Shown one piece after another: positions 7,952 to 17,040 of a DNA stretch of 64,000 nucleotides (within the stretch, counting starts at the first letter, position 1; each line of letters begins with the position of its first letter). Origin of the DNA: Thermoactinospora rubra (GTDB taxonomy: Bacteria; Actinomycetota; Actinomycetes; Streptosporangiales; Streptosporangiaceae). The position numbers and the translations under genes are program-made. The stretch spans positions 24,552-88,551 of the forward strand of contig NZ_KZ084336.1 in assembly GCF_002093975.1 (NCBI RefSeq). The letters run 5' to 3'. The notes under the pieces were generated by a model, which saw only the letters and a list, made by a program, of their open reading frames with translations, made no database searches and was not told the origin of the DNA.

Positions 7952-9277
7952 TCACTGCTGGTTGAGGATCTGCTCGAGCTCGGTGTTGGCCTTGGCGAGG
8001 GCCTCGTCGGCGGTGGTCTTGCCCTCGATCACCGAGCGCGCCGCGTTCTGCAGCACGGCCTTGGTCTCGTTGGCCTCGGTCCACTGCGGGTCGGCGGGGA
8101 AGGCCTTGGCCTTGGCGAAGGCCGCGGCGAAGGGGGCCTGCGCCGGGTCCTCGGCGAGCTTGGCCAGCGTGTCGGGGTAGACGGGCAGCAGGCCGCCGTC
8201 CATCGCGTAGCGGTCGGCCCACTTCTTGCTGGTGGCCAGCTTGACGAACTCCTTGGCCAGGTCCTTGTTCTTGGCGTCGTTCCAGACGGCGATGTCGTTG
8301 CCGCCGAAGAACGCCGGGGTCTCGCCGCCGGCCTTGGCGGGCAGCGGGAAGAAGGCGAGCTGGTCGTCCTTCAGCTTGCCCTTGCTCTCCTCCTTGATGG
8401 TGGCGATGTCCCAGGAGGCGGTCAGGTACATGCCGACCTTGCCGTTGGAGAAGCGGGTGCGGATGTCGGCGGAGTTCTGGGTCAGGCGCGACTTGCTGGA
8501 CACGCCGGAGGTCACGATGCTCGTGTAGAGCTCGAAGCCCTTCTTGAAGGCCGGGTCGGTGACCTTGCCGACCCACTTGTCGCCCTCCTTGACCGCGTAC
8601 TCGCCGCCCTCGGACCAGGCCAGCGCGCCGAGCAGGTGGTTGGCGTCGGAGCCGCCGTTGAAGGCGAAGCCGTCGACGTCCTTGCCCTTGTCGTCCTGGA
8701 TCTTCTTGGCGGCCGCGAGCAGCTCGTCGAAGGTCTTGGGCACCTCGATGCCGAGCTCCTTGAACCAGTCCTTGCGGTAGAGGACCGCGCGGGTGCCCGC
8801 GCCCCACGGCATGGCGTAGACCTCGCCGTCGATGGTCTCGAGGCCGAAGAGGTTCTTGGGGATCTGGGCGTGCTCGCCGGAGGCCGGGATGTCCGTGATC
8901 GGGGCCAGCGCGTCCTGGCTCTGCCACAGCGGCACCTGGTCGTTGCCGATCTCGGTGACGTCGGGGCCCTCGCCGCCGGCGGCGGCCGCGGTGAACTTGT
9001 CGTTGACCTGCGGCCAGGGGATCCACTGGACGTTGGCGGCGGCGCCGGTCACGGTCTTGAACTCGGCGACGAGGTCGTCCATGTACTTCTGCGAGGGCTC
9101 GTTCGGATCGCCGAGCCGCCACACGGTGATGGACTGACCGGCGTACTTCGGGCCCGCGGACGTGGCCTGCTGACCGGCCGGCTGCTCCGCCGCCGGCTGG
9201 CTGGAGCCACACGCGGCCAGGCCCACGGCGAGAGCGGCCGTGGTGACCGTGGTGGCCGTGATCTTCGAGATCCTCAC
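7952..9277 (-). CDS. Sugar ABC transporter substrate-binding lipoprotein
   Basis: 441 residues with a lipoprotein signal: basic MRISK start, hydrophobic stretch, and lipobox LAAC with Cys23 as the acylated residue. The mature part has the extracellular solute-binding family 1 layout, with a GQSITVWRLGDPNE start and a WGAGTRAVLYRKDWF motif in the first lobe. It is the first gene of the operon and would define substrate choice. With a GH3 N-acetylhexosaminidase downstream and a ROK regulator divergent from it, an amino-sugar disaccharide such as chitobiose is a reasonable inference. Confidence 0.88.
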   Translation of the reverse strand: MRISKITATTVTTAALAVGLAACGSSQPAAEQPAGQQATSAGPKYAGQSITVWRLGDPNEPSQKYMDDLVAEFKTVTGAAANVQWIPWPQVNDKFTAAAAGGEGPDVTEIGNDQVPLWQSQDALAPITDIPASGEHAQIPKNLFGLETIDGEVYAMPWGAGTRAVLYRKDWFKELGIEVPKTFDELLAAAKKIQDDKGKDVDGFAFNGGSDANHLLGALAWSEGGEYAVKEGDKWVGKVTDPAFKKGFELYTSIVTSGVSSKSRLTQNSADIRTRFSNGKVGMYLTASWDIATIKEESKGKLKDDQLAFFPLPAKAGGETPAFFGGNDIAVWNDAKNKDLAKEFVKLATSKKWADRYAMDGGLLPVYPDTLAKLAEDPAQAPFAAAFAKAKAFPADPQWTEANETKAVLQNAARSVIEGKTTADEALAKANTELEQILNQQ

Positions 9278-9387
9278 TGGGTTCTCCTTCCCGCCCGGCT
9301 CAATGCGTCGGGGTTCGCGCTCATCGGTGCCGGCCCTGCGGTCCGCACCTGCTGATCGTCAAGGCGACTGACTGGTGCTAAACTAAC

Positions 9388-9400
9388 AAGAAACTTTCTT
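9388..9400. promoter_or_regulatory. Candidate ROK operator, AAGAAACTTTCTT
   Basis: A perfect 13-base palindrome (six-base arms around a central C) in the A+T-rich stretch of the 169-base divergent promoter between the binding-protein gene and the ROK regulator. A partial copy of the arm (AAAAGAAAC) follows at 9401-9409. It is the most obvious binding site for the adjacent ROK protein and is placed to control both directions. Confidence 0.6.
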
Positions 9401-9446
9401 AAAAGAAACGGTCGTTAGCTGATCGTGACGAGAGGGGGCCCGATTC

Positions 9447-10595
9447 GTGGCTCGCAACCCGGGGGTGCCGCGGCTGCTGCGCCGGCTGAACGACCGCGCG
9501 GCGCTCGAGCTGCTCCTCACCGAGGGCCCCCTCACCCGTGCCGAGCTGGGCGAGCTCACCGGCCTGTCCAAGGTGACGGCCGGCCAGCTGCTGGCCCGCC
9601 TGGAGGAGCGCGGGCTGGTCGAGGTGGCGGGGGAGCGGGCCAGCGGTCGCGGCCCCAGCGCGGCGCTGTACGGCGTCGTGCCGTCCAGCGCCTACGTCGC
9701 CGGGCTGGAGGTGCTCCCCGACAGCGTGACCGTGGGTGTGGCCGACATCACGGGAAAGATCGTGGTCGAGGTCACGGTCAACCCCTCGCGCAGCGGCGAT
9801 CCGGTGAAGATCGTGCACAGCGCGGTCCGCCGCGCGTGCGCCTCCGCCGAGGTGAGCCTGTCCCAGCTGCGCGCCTTCGTCATCGGCACCAGGGGCGTCG
9901 TCGATCCCCGCACCGGCGACGTGCGCTTCTCCTACGACCTGCCCGCCTGGCACGTGGGCGTGCTCGACAGCCTCCGCCGGACCCTCGGCGCCTCCGTGAC
10001 CATCGAGAACGACGTGAACCTGGTCGCGCTGGCCGAGCACCGGCACGGCGCCGCGGTCGGGGTGGACGACTTCGCGGTGGTCTGGGCGGGCGTCGGCCAG
10101 GGGCTCGGCGTGATGCTCGGCGGGCGGCTGCACCGCGGGATCAGCGGCGGAGCGGGCGAGATCGGGTGGCTGCCCGTCCCCGGCGAGCCGCTGCCCATCG
10201 ACGTCGGCGAGCCGCAGTCGGGCTCCTACCAGCGGCTGGTGGGCCAGGACGCGCTCGCGAAGCTGGCCGCCGAGCACGGGCTGCCGCCGCGGCCGGTGGC
10301 CGAGCTGGTGCGCGCCGGCCACCCCGGATTCCTGGACGCGGTGGCCGCCCGCCTCGCCGTCGGGGTCGCGGCCGTGGCCGTGGTGCTGGATCCCGGGCTC
10401 ATCGTGCTGAGCGGCGACGTCGGCCGGGCCGGCGGCCAGGACCTGGCCGCCAGGGTCGAGGAGGCGGTCGCCCAGGTGTGCCCGAGCAGGCCGAGCGTGG
10501 TGGCCTCGGCGGTGCCGGGCAACCCGGTGCTGCGCGGAGCGCTGGCGGCGGCGCTGGAGCAGGCGCGGGAGCAGGTGTTCTCCGACACCGTGTGA
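9447..10595 (+). CDS. ROK-family transcriptional regulator
   Basis: 382 residues from GTG 9447, preceded by an AGAGGGGG ribosome site. The N-terminal winged helix (about residues 5-70) contains LTRAELGELTGLSKVTAGQLL. It is followed by a ROK sugar-kinase-like domain with an IENDVN motif near residue 190 and a SGGAGEIGWLP segment. The usual CxCGxxGCxE zinc motif of NagC/Mlc is not apparent, so metal binding may be lost. Divergent from the sugar-uptake operon, it probably represses it until a phosphorylated or free sugar is bound. Confidence 0.87.
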   Translation: MARNPGVPRLLRRLNDRAALELLLTEGPLTRAELGELTGLSKVTAGQLLARLEERGLVEVAGERASGRGPSAALYGVVPSSAYVAGLEVLPDSVTVGVADITGKIVVEVTVNPSRSGDPVKIVHSAVRRACASAEVSLSQLRAFVIGTRGVVDPRTGDVRFSYDLPAWHVGVLDSLRRTLGASVTIENDVNLVALAEHRHGAAVGVDDFAVVWAGVGQGLGVMLGGRLHRGISGGAGEIGWLPVPGEPLPIDVGEPQSGSYQRLVGQDALAKLAAEHGLPPRPVAELVRAGHPGFLDAVAARLAVGVAAVAVVLDPGLIVLSGDVGRAGGQDLAARVEEAVAQVCPSRPSVVASAVPGNPVLRGALAAALEQAREQVFSDTV

Positions 10596-10653
10596 TCCGT
10601 CCCGTGTGATCCGTCCCGTGTGATCCGTCCCGTGTGATCCGTCCCGTGTGACC
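10590..10653 (+). repeat. Four perfect copies of a 14-bp tandem repeat plus a partial fifth
   Basis: The unit GTGTGATCCGTCCC occurs four times without change at 10590-10645, followed by the first eight bases of a fifth. The first unit contains the last codon and TGA stop of the ROK gene, so each copy carries an in-frame-looking GTG-TGA end. The perfect identity implies recent slippage expansion. Confidence 0.95.
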
Positions 10654-10660
10654 CCGTTCC

Positions 10661-10677
10661 GCTGAAACCGCTTCAGC
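10661..10677. terminator. Small hairpin between converging genes
   Basis: GCTGAA and TTCAGC form a perfect six-base stem around a five-base loop. It spans the stop codon of the converging DMFase-like gene and follows the ROK tandem repeat. There is no U-tract, so it may instead be a protein site: the core TGAAACCGCTTCA resembles LacI-type operators. Confidence 0.35.
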
Positions 10678-12541
10678 ACGAGCCGGCCTGGGCCGCGGGC
10701 CGGCGCATCGGCCGCCACCGCAGCGGCTCGCCGGGGCCGCCGGTGAGCAGCAGCCCGGCGTGGGCGGCCAGCACCCGGCCCGGGACCTCCCGGGCGTGCG
10801 GTTCCCAGGTTCCGCCGGGCAGCGCCGTCAGCAGGCGGCCGTCGGCGGTCAGGGCGAACAGCCGGCCGTTGGCCGCGGCCAGCGACACGGTCCCGGCGCA
10901 GCTCCCGGCGGGCGTCCACGACTGCTCGCCGAAGCCCCGCCGCCACAGCTCGCCCGCGGCCGTGGCGACGTAGAAGGCGCAGTCGGCGATCGCCAGCCCG
11001 GCGGCTCCCGGCGGCGCGTCGCCCACCTCCCGCCAGCCCTCGCCGTCCAGGAGCAGCAGGCCGCCCGCTCCCGTCACGCCGTACAGCCCCACGCCCCAGC
11101 CCGCGGCGGCCTCCCTCGGAACGGCCAGGCCCCGCACGTCCGCCACGGCGGCGAGCGGCTCCCAGGGTACGTTCTGCCCGCACAGCTCGCGCCGCAGCAG
11201 CCGGCCGTCCGCGTCCACGCCGTACAGCGTGCGCCCGAGCACGGCCAGCGCCCGCAGGTCGGCGGGCGGGCCGATCGTCGTCCAGCCGCCGGGGGAGCCG
11301 GAGGACAGGCGGTCGATCACGTTGCGGGTGATCCGCTCCACCACCGGGTCGTGCAGCGTGTTGCCCCAGTTGACGGTGGCCGCGGTGAAGACCGTGCCGA
11401 GCCCGCTGGTGAACACGCCCATCGTGGCCATCCCGCCCTGGCCGTAGGCGCTCCAGTGGCGCAGGTCGGCCGTGGCCAGCACCACGAACGACGAGGGCGT
11501 GCCGTCGCGGCAGGTGACCCTCGGCACGCCGCCGACCTCCTCGAACTCGGCCGCGTCGGTCTCGTATCCCAGGCAGCCCTGCCCGAACTTGTCCCCGTCG
11601 GTCAGCCCCGTGCCGTCGAAGACCCAGTGGCCGGCGAAGCGGGCGGTGTAGGACTCCTCCAGCATGCGCGGCATGAACGGTCCCCAGGCGCCCGCGCCCA
11701 GGCGGAAGCTCACCCCCGTGAGCGTGTTCTCCGGGCGGCCCGCCGCCGACCACTCGACCGTGGCCAGCCGCGGATCGGCGACCGGGTCGGCCACGGCGTC
11801 CCGGTGGCACACCATCGTGCGCCCGCCGTCCTCCAGCCGGATCTGCCACCAGGCGGTGTTGCCGGAGAAGAAGGCCACGTTGCCGCCGCGCCTGACGAAC
11901 TCCTCCACCGTGTCGCGCATGCCCGCCGACCAGTACTCGTCGTGCCCGTTGACGATCAGCAGCCGGTGCCGGGACAGCAGGTCCAGGCCGTCGTGGAGGT
12001 CGAGGTTGGAGCAGTAGGCGACGTCGTAGCCGGCCGGCCGCAGCCAGCGCATCAGGCCCTCCTCCCACCGCTCGGGCGGCGGGCCGCCGCCTGGCCGGTC
12101 GAAGGTCACCGCCGGGGCGCGGCCGGGGGACTCGGTCCAGTAGACGCTCTGCCCGGGGCTGCCCGCCCGGTTGTAGGCCTGCCACGTGGTGAACGGCACG
12201 CTGAGGAGGATGGGCGCGGCCGGGACGGCCTGCCGTACGACGAAGTAGACCTCGTTGTCCGGGCAGGGCGCCTGCCCCGGCAGGCCCCGCGGCCACGGTA
12301 CGGCGGGGCCGAACCGCGCCCGGTAGAGCGAGCTCGGCCAGTCGGCGCCGACGTGGAGCGTCCAGTCCTCGCCGGCCGAGCCGGTGAAGACCACCCGGTC
12401 GTCGGTCGCGTCGCAGACGACGACCGGCGCGGGCTCGGACACGACGAAGCGGAGGGTCTCGCCCTGCGCGCAGGAGGTGGCGGCGGCGTAAGCCCGCACT
12501 CTGGCCTGTCCTGTGGCCTGCTCTGTGGCCTGCACGGTCAT
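10673..12541 (-). CDS. N,N-dimethylformamidase large-subunit-like protein with C-terminal repeat domain
   Basis: 622 residues with no clear signal peptide. The first ~430 residues match the large-subunit-like domain of N,N-dimethylformamidase (beta subunit, DUF6605-type): VPFTTWQAYNRAG, SRHRLLIVNGHDEYWS and NTAWWQIRLEDGGRTMVCHR are characteristic. The last ~170 residues are short repeats with GLAV/LYGV motifs, suggesting a beta-propeller or tachylectin-like fold. The start (12541) overlaps the condensation-domain gene (ATGA), so the three minus-strand genes are one transcript. Its role in the cluster is unknown; amide hydrolysis or formation on the product is only a guess from the family. Confidence 0.75.
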   Translation of the reverse strand: MTVQATEQATGQARVRAYAAATSCAQGETLRFVVSEPAPVVVCDATDDRVVFTGSAGEDWTLHVGADWPSSLYRARFGPAVPWPRGLPGQAPCPDNEVYFVVRQAVPAAPILLSVPFTTWQAYNRAGSPGQSVYWTESPGRAPAVTFDRPGGGPPPERWEEGLMRWLRPAGYDVAYCSNLDLHDGLDLLSRHRLLIVNGHDEYWSAGMRDTVEEFVRRGGNVAFFSGNTAWWQIRLEDGGRTMVCHRDAVADPVADPRLATVEWSAAGRPENTLTGVSFRLGAGAWGPFMPRMLEESYTARFAGHWVFDGTGLTDGDKFGQGCLGYETDAAEFEEVGGVPRVTCRDGTPSSFVVLATADLRHWSAYGQGGMATMGVFTSGLGTVFTAATVNWGNTLHDPVVERITRNVIDRLSSGSPGGWTTIGPPADLRALAVLGRTLYGVDADGRLLRRELCGQNVPWEPLAAVADVRGLAVPREAAAGWGVGLYGVTGAGGLLLLDGEGWREVGDAPPGAAGLAIADCAFYVATAAGELWRRGFGEQSWTPAGSCAGTVSLAAANGRLFALTADGRLLTALPGGTWEPHAREVPGRVLAAHAGLLLTGGPGEPLRWRPMRRPAAQAGSC

Positions 12542-13818
12542 CGGCGGGCGGTCTCCACGAGCAGCCCCTCCAGGTCGCGCAGGTAGCCCTCCATGCTCGC
12601 CCGCGACAGGTAGCGGGTGTCGGCGGTGAGCGAGACGCCCTCGGCCGACACGTGGACGCAGAACCGGCAGTTGAGCCGGTCCTGGCTGAGCGGCCAGGTC
12701 AGGGTCGTCTGCTCCAGCGCCGCGTCGAGCCGCTCGGGCGGGCAGTCGGCCGGGCCGGGGTCGGCCAGGCGCATGTCGTTGAAGCAGCAGCCGGGGTGGA
12801 CCGGCTCGCCGCGCCGCTCGCTCTCGGCGGCGACGACGCGCCGGCGGTCGGCGGGGTCGTGGTAGGCGCTGCGGTAGGCGCGCACGGCGGCGGCCTCGGC
12901 GGGGCGCAGGAGGTCGGGGAAGGGGCGGTCGACGTCCAGGGTGAACAGCCCCTCCTGGGAGAGTGTGCTGACGATGCCGCGCGTGTCCTTTCTGAACCTG
13001 TTGGCCGCGATCGGCAGCACCGCGCTCGTGCGGTGCCCGCCGTACCGGGCGGCCAGCTGCGCGGTGGCGGCCAGCAGGACGGTCGAGGTCGACACGCGGT
13101 GCCGCCAGGCGACGGCCCGGACCGCCAGGTCGAGCGCCGGGGAGGCGAGCAGCGCCCGCCAGATGGGCGGCCGGGCGGCGTCCTGGCTCGACGCGGCGAA
13201 CATCGTGGCGGGGACGCGCCGGTGCTCGCGCTCCCAGTGCGCCGCGGCGGTCGCGGCGACCCGGCGTCCCTCGGGCCCGGCCTGCCAGCGCGCCAGCTCC
13301 AGCGGCTGCGGCGGGCGCGGCCCCGGCACGCGCCCCCGCACGAGCAACATCCGCAGGTCGCGGACGGCGATCTCGGCGCCGAACCCGTCCGCTGCCAGGT
13401 GGCAGAAGACCAGCACCACGTGCGTGACCAGGTCGCCCTCCGTCACCAGCGCCACCCGCAGCGGCCAGTCCCGCTCGTAGTCGAAGCGGGTGGCGGCGAG
13501 CTTGTCCAGCACGTCCCGGGGCGCGGCGCCGACCACCTCGACCGGCAGCCGGCCGCGGGCCTCCAGGTGCTGGCCCAGCGCCCGCGTCGTGCCCGGCCGT
13601 TCGGCCACGAGCGTCCGCAGCGACCCGTGCCGCTCGACGAGCGCGCCGACGGCCGCCGCCACCTCGCGGATGTGCCTGGCGCGCGGCAGCTTGAGCACCT
13701 GGCCGAAGTTGAAGTAGTGGTCGTCGGGCCAGGTGCGCTCGATCGTCTGCCAGATCGCCTCCTGGCCCCAGGTGAAGGGGCCGGTCCCGCAGTCGCCGGC
13801 GGCGAAGTCGACGTTCAT
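12538..13818 (-). CDS. Free-standing NRPS condensation-type domain
   Basis: 426 residues starting at ATG 13818. It has the fold markers of the condensation superfamily: FTWGQEAIWQT near the N-terminus and CHLAADG at 139-145 in place of HHxxxDG. The catalytic second His (140), Asp144 and Gly145 are kept, but the first His is Cys. It overlaps the carrier-protein gene upstream and the DMFase-like gene downstream (both ATGA). It presumably joins an acyl group on the adjacent carrier to an amine or alcohol acceptor. The length covers only the C domain, with no adenylation or carrier domain attached. Confidence 0.8.
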   Translation of the reverse strand: MNVDFAAGDCGTGPFTWGQEAIWQTIERTWPDDHYFNFGQVLKLPRARHIREVAAAVGALVERHGSLRTLVAERPGTTRALGQHLEARGRLPVEVVGAAPRDVLDKLAATRFDYERDWPLRVALVTEGDLVTHVVLVFCHLAADGFGAEIAVRDLRMLLVRGRVPGPRPPQPLELARWQAGPEGRRVAATAAAHWEREHRRVPATMFAASSQDAARPPIWRALLASPALDLAVRAVAWRHRVSTSTVLLAATAQLAARYGGHRTSAVLPIAANRFRKDTRGIVSTLSQEGLFTLDVDRPFPDLLRPAEAAAVRAYRSAYHDPADRRRVVAAESERRGEPVHPGCCFNDMRLADPGPADCPPERLDAALEQTTLTWPLSQDRLNCRFCVHVSAEGVSLTADTRYLSRASMEGYLRDLEGLLVETARR

Positions 13819-14051
13819 CGGTCCGACAGGCGCGCGGCCAGCAGGTCGAGGTCGTCGAGGACGGCCAGGCCCTCCTCGCTCAGGTCCACCTCGACGCCGA
13901 ACTCGGCCTCGACGGCGTCGATCAGCCGCATGCGGGCGATCGAGGTCAGGCCGAGCGCCGACAGCGGCAGGCCCGAGGCCATGGCTTCCCGTGCGGTCAC
14001 CTCGCCGTCGGAGGACTCCTCGACGAGAGCGGCCAGTCGTTGTCTGATCAC
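13815..14051 (-). CDS. Stand-alone acyl/peptidyl carrier protein
   Basis: 78 residues, GTG start at 14051. The carrier-protein helix is clear, but the usual DSL is TSI: LGLTS at 33-37, with Ser37 as the expected phosphopantetheine site. The following LIDAVEAEFGVEVDL is typical of ACP/PCP helix II. First gene of the minus-strand operon, overlapping the condensation gene by four bases. It may be loaded by the divergent AMP-ligase or by the 2-oxoacid dehydrogenase complex. Confidence 0.8.
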   Translation of the reverse strand: MIRQRLAALVEESSDGEVTAREAMASGLPLSALGLTSIARMRLIDAVEAEFGVEVDLSEEGLAVLDDLDLLAARLSDR

Positions 14052-14239
14052 GTCCTGACGCCCTTCCGGAATCAGGAAAGAATCTTAACTGTTTCGAGTG
14101 TTCCACGGAGTCTTGGCTGTCCGCAAGGCCCTGCTTCGCCGGGCTTGTCTCCATTGCGGCAGCGTGCCAGACTGGCGCCCAGCGATAAAACAGTAAAGTT
14201 TCCTATTAGAAAAGCCATGTCCGAGCCCGGGGGCCGATC
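14052..14239. promoter_or_regulatory. Divergent promoter region of the condensation/dehydrogenase cluster
   Basis: 188 bases between the carrier-protein start (minus) and the ligase start (plus), much richer in A+T than the flanks. Near 14184-14214 it contains GATAAAAC, GTAAAGTTTCC and TATTAGAAAAG runs. The octamer AAAGTTTC also occurs (reverse strand) in the ROK palindrome at 9388-9400, hinting at a related regulator. No other motif is certain. Confidence 0.5.
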
Positions 14240-15634
14240 GTGACACTTCCCGAGTTATTACGCAGGCGGGCGACGGCCGAGCCGGACCGGCGAGCGCTGA
14301 CCGTCCACGGCGCCGGGTCGCTGACGTTCGGGGAATGGGAGACGAGGTCCACGCGCGTGGCCGCCGCGCTGGCCGCCGGGGGCCTGCGGCCGGGGGACCG
14401 GGCCGGGCTCGTCTTCGGCAACGGGGACTGGGTGGAGTACGCCGTCGCCTTCCTCGGCGTGATCAAGGCGGGCGGCGTGGCCGTACCCCTGTCCGACCGG
14501 CTGGCCCCGGCCGACGCCGAGGCGATGCTGGCGCACTGCGGCGCCGCCACGGTCCTGCGCCCCGGCGCGCTGCCGGAAGACGGGAACAGGGGATCGGCGG
14601 GCCCTCCGGCGCCGGGCGACCTGGCCCAGATCCTCTACACCTCCGGCACGACGGGCCGCCCCAAGGGCGTCGCCGCCACCCACGCCAACCTCGCCCACGG
14701 CTGCGGCGGCAGGCGGCGGCCGTTCGCGCACAGCCGCCACCTCGCCCACGCCTTCCCCATCGGCACGAACGCCGGCCAGTGGATGCTGGTCAACGCGGTG
14801 GACGCGCATCCCGAAGTCGTCACCCTGCCCCGCTTCACGCCCCGCCGGTTCGCGGCGATGATCCAGCACCACCGGGCCGGCACGGTCTTCGTGGTCCCCG
14901 CCATGGCCGTCGAGATGCTCGCCGCCCGCGTCCACGCCGAGCACGACCTGTCCAGCGTCCTGCTGCTCGGCTCGGCCGCGGCGCCCCTGCCGCCCCGGGT
15001 GGCCGCCGAGCTCGGCGCGGCCTTCCCGCACGCGACGATCGCCAACTACTACACCTCCACCGAGGCCGCGCCCGCGCAGACCGTCATGCTCTTCGACCCC
15101 GAGCGGCCCTCCAGCGTGGGACGCCCCGCGCAGGGCGGCGCCGTGAAGGTCGCCGCCGCCGACGGTTCGCCGCTGCCGGCGGGAGCCACGGGAGAGGTCT
15201 GGATGCGCTCGCCCGCCGCCACCCGCGCCTACTACGGCGACTCGGCCGCCACCCGGGAGGTCTTCCGCGGCGGCTGGGTGCGCATGGGAGACCTGGGCTA
15301 CCTGGACGAGGAGGGCTACCTCTACCTGGTCGACCGGGAGAGCGACGTCATCAAGTCGGGGGCCTTCAAGGTCTCCACCATCCACGTCGAGGAGGCCGTC
15401 TACGAGCATCCCGGCGTGACCGAGGCCGCCGCCTTCGGCGTGCCGCACCCGACGCTCGGCAAGGCCGTCGCCGTCGCCTACGTCGGCCAGGCGACCCACG
15501 AGGAGCTGCGCGTCTTCCTCAAGGACCGGCTGGCCCCGCACGAGCTGCCCGTGAAGCTCGCCACCCTCGCCGCCCTGCCGCGCAACCAGGGCGGCAAGGT
15601 CGACAAGCAGGCTCTCCGGAAGGTGGTCCGATGA
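14240..15634 (+). CDS. AMP-forming acyl/aminoacyl ligase
   Basis: 464 residues, GTG start. Class I adenylate-forming motifs are all present: YTSGTTGRPKGV at 133-144 (A3, phosphate loop), NYYTSTEAAPAQ (A5), MGDLGYLDEEGYL and DRESDVIKSG (A7/A8 hinge), and GGK with Lys453 (A10). It is short for an acyl-CoA ligase. No carrier domain is fused, so it must load CoA or one of the two carrier domains encoded here. First gene of a six-gene plus-strand operon; its stop overlaps the next start (ATGA). Substrate specificity cannot be read with confidence. Confidence 0.85.
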   Translation: MTLPELLRRRATAEPDRRALTVHGAGSLTFGEWETRSTRVAAALAAGGLRPGDRAGLVFGNGDWVEYAVAFLGVIKAGGVAVPLSDRLAPADAEAMLAHCGAATVLRPGALPEDGNRGSAGPPAPGDLAQILYTSGTTGRPKGVAATHANLAHGCGGRRRPFAHSRHLAHAFPIGTNAGQWMLVNAVDAHPEVVTLPRFTPRRFAAMIQHHRAGTVFVVPAMAVEMLAARVHAEHDLSSVLLLGSAAAPLPPRVAAELGAAFPHATIANYYTSTEAAPAQTVMLFDPERPSSVGRPAQGGAVKVAAADGSPLPAGATGEVWMRSPAATRAYYGDSAATREVFRGGWVRMGDLGYLDEEGYLYLVDRESDVIKSGAFKVSTIHVEEAVYEHPGVTEAAAFGVPHPTLGKAVAVAYVGQATHEELRVFLKDRLAPHELPVKLATLAALPRNQGGKVDKQALRKVVR

Positions 15635-17040
15635 CCGAGGTGTCGCTCGCCCAGCACGGAATGTGGATCACCGAGCGGCTGGGCGCCGGATCGGCCTACC
15701 ACATGCCGATCCTCATCCGCTTCGACGCGCCGCCCGACCGCGGCCTGCTCGCGAAGGCCGTGGCCCGCCTGGTGGAGCGCCACCCGCTGCTCGGCTGCGC
15801 CGTCGCCGACCGCGACGGCGTGCCGTCCCTGGTGCCCGCCGCCGTGCCGCCCCGCCTGGCCGATCGGGTGTCCGCCGAGCCGTTCGACCTGGAACGCGGG
15901 CCGCTGATCCGCTTCGCCCTCGACGGCGACACGCTCCACGTCGTGGCCCACCACCTGGTCTTCGACGGCCACTCCAAGGACGTCCTGGTCGCCGACCTGG
16001 CCGCCTTCTGCGAGGGCGCCGAGCCGCCGCCGCTGGAGGTCGTGGACCACGCGGCGGCGCAACGGGAGCGCGTCGCCGCGCGGCTGGAGGAGGCGCGGGC
16101 CTTCTGGGCGGAGCGCTGGCGCGATCCGGGCGGGACGGTCGTGCCCGGCGGGGTGCTGCGCTCCCGCGGCGGCGGGGCGGGCGGCCTGCTCGAGTTCGGC
16201 CTGGACCTGCCCGCGGTGCCCGGGCTGACCAGGTTCGAGGTCCTGCTCGCCGCCCTCCACGCGCTCCTGGCCTCCTACGGCAACGCCTGCGTGGCGACCG
16301 CGGTGGACCTGTCCACCCGGACCCCCGCCGAGGAGGGGCGCATCGGGCCCTTCGTCAACGAGCTGCCCGTCTTCTCCGCGCCGTCCCCCGCCACACCTTT
16401 CGCGGACTTCGCGATGACGCTGCGGGCGGAACTCCGGCAGGTGTACGGCTTCCGCGAGGTGCCGCTCGCCCGGGCGGTGCCCGGCATCCGGCCGCACGCC
16501 GCGCTGGCTCCCGTGTCGGTGAGCTACCGCAGGGCCGGCGCCGAGGTGCCCGGCTGGCACGTGGACCGGCTGGCGTTCAACGGCGCGGTGCGCGGCGCGC
16601 TGCAGCTCCAGCTGCTCGACTCGCCCGGCGGCCTGCGCGCGAGCCTGCGCCATGCCCCGGCCGAGGTGGCGGACCCGGCGCGGATCGCCCGGGACCTCAA
16701 GGCGCTGCTCGCCCGCATCGGCGCCGATCCCGGCCTGCCGCTGCGGGACCTCACGCCCTTCCACGACGCCGTGACGGCCCCCGTCGAGGAGGGCGGCACG
16801 GCGGCGCGGGCGGTGGACGCGGCCGACCCGATGCTGGCCGAGATCACCGCCATCTGGGAGGAGGTGCTGAAGTTCGCGCCCATCGAGCCGCACGACGACA
16901 TCTTCGACCTCGGCGGGCACTCGCTGACCATCACCCAGATCATCGCCCGCATGCGCAAGCGGCTCGGCGTGGAGGTCGACCTGGACGACTTCTTCGACAA
17001 CCCGACCATCGCGGGCGTGCTCGAGGCGGTCAGGAGGTGA
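15631..17040 (+). CDS. NRPS condensation-carrier didomain protein
   Basis: 469 residues from ATG 15631. Residues 1-375 form a condensation domain with an intact HHLVFDG motif at 107-113. Residues ~390-469 are a peptidyl carrier domain with DLGGHSLT and Ser431 as the phosphopantetheine site, followed by a FFDNPTIAGV helix. No adenylation domain is fused, so the carrier must be loaded in trans, plausibly by the preceding ligase. Together with the divergent condensation protein this gives a split, two-condensation assembly line. Confidence 0.85.
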   Translation: MTEVSLAQHGMWITERLGAGSAYHMPILIRFDAPPDRGLLAKAVARLVERHPLLGCAVADRDGVPSLVPAAVPPRLADRVSAEPFDLERGPLIRFALDGDTLHVVAHHLVFDGHSKDVLVADLAAFCEGAEPPPLEVVDHAAAQRERVAARLEEARAFWAERWRDPGGTVVPGGVLRSRGGGAGGLLEFGLDLPAVPGLTRFEVLLAALHALLASYGNACVATAVDLSTRTPAEEGRIGPFVNELPVFSAPSPATPFADFAMTLRAELRQVYGFREVPLARAVPGIRPHAALAPVSVSYRRAGAEVPGWHVDRLAFNGAVRGALQLQLLDSPGGLRASLRHAPAEVADPARIARDLKALLARIGADPGLPLRDLTPFHDAVTAPVEEGGTAARAVDAADPMLAEITAIWEEVLKFAPIEPHDDIFDLGGHSLTITQIIARMRKRLGVEVDLDDFFDNPTIAGVLEAVRR

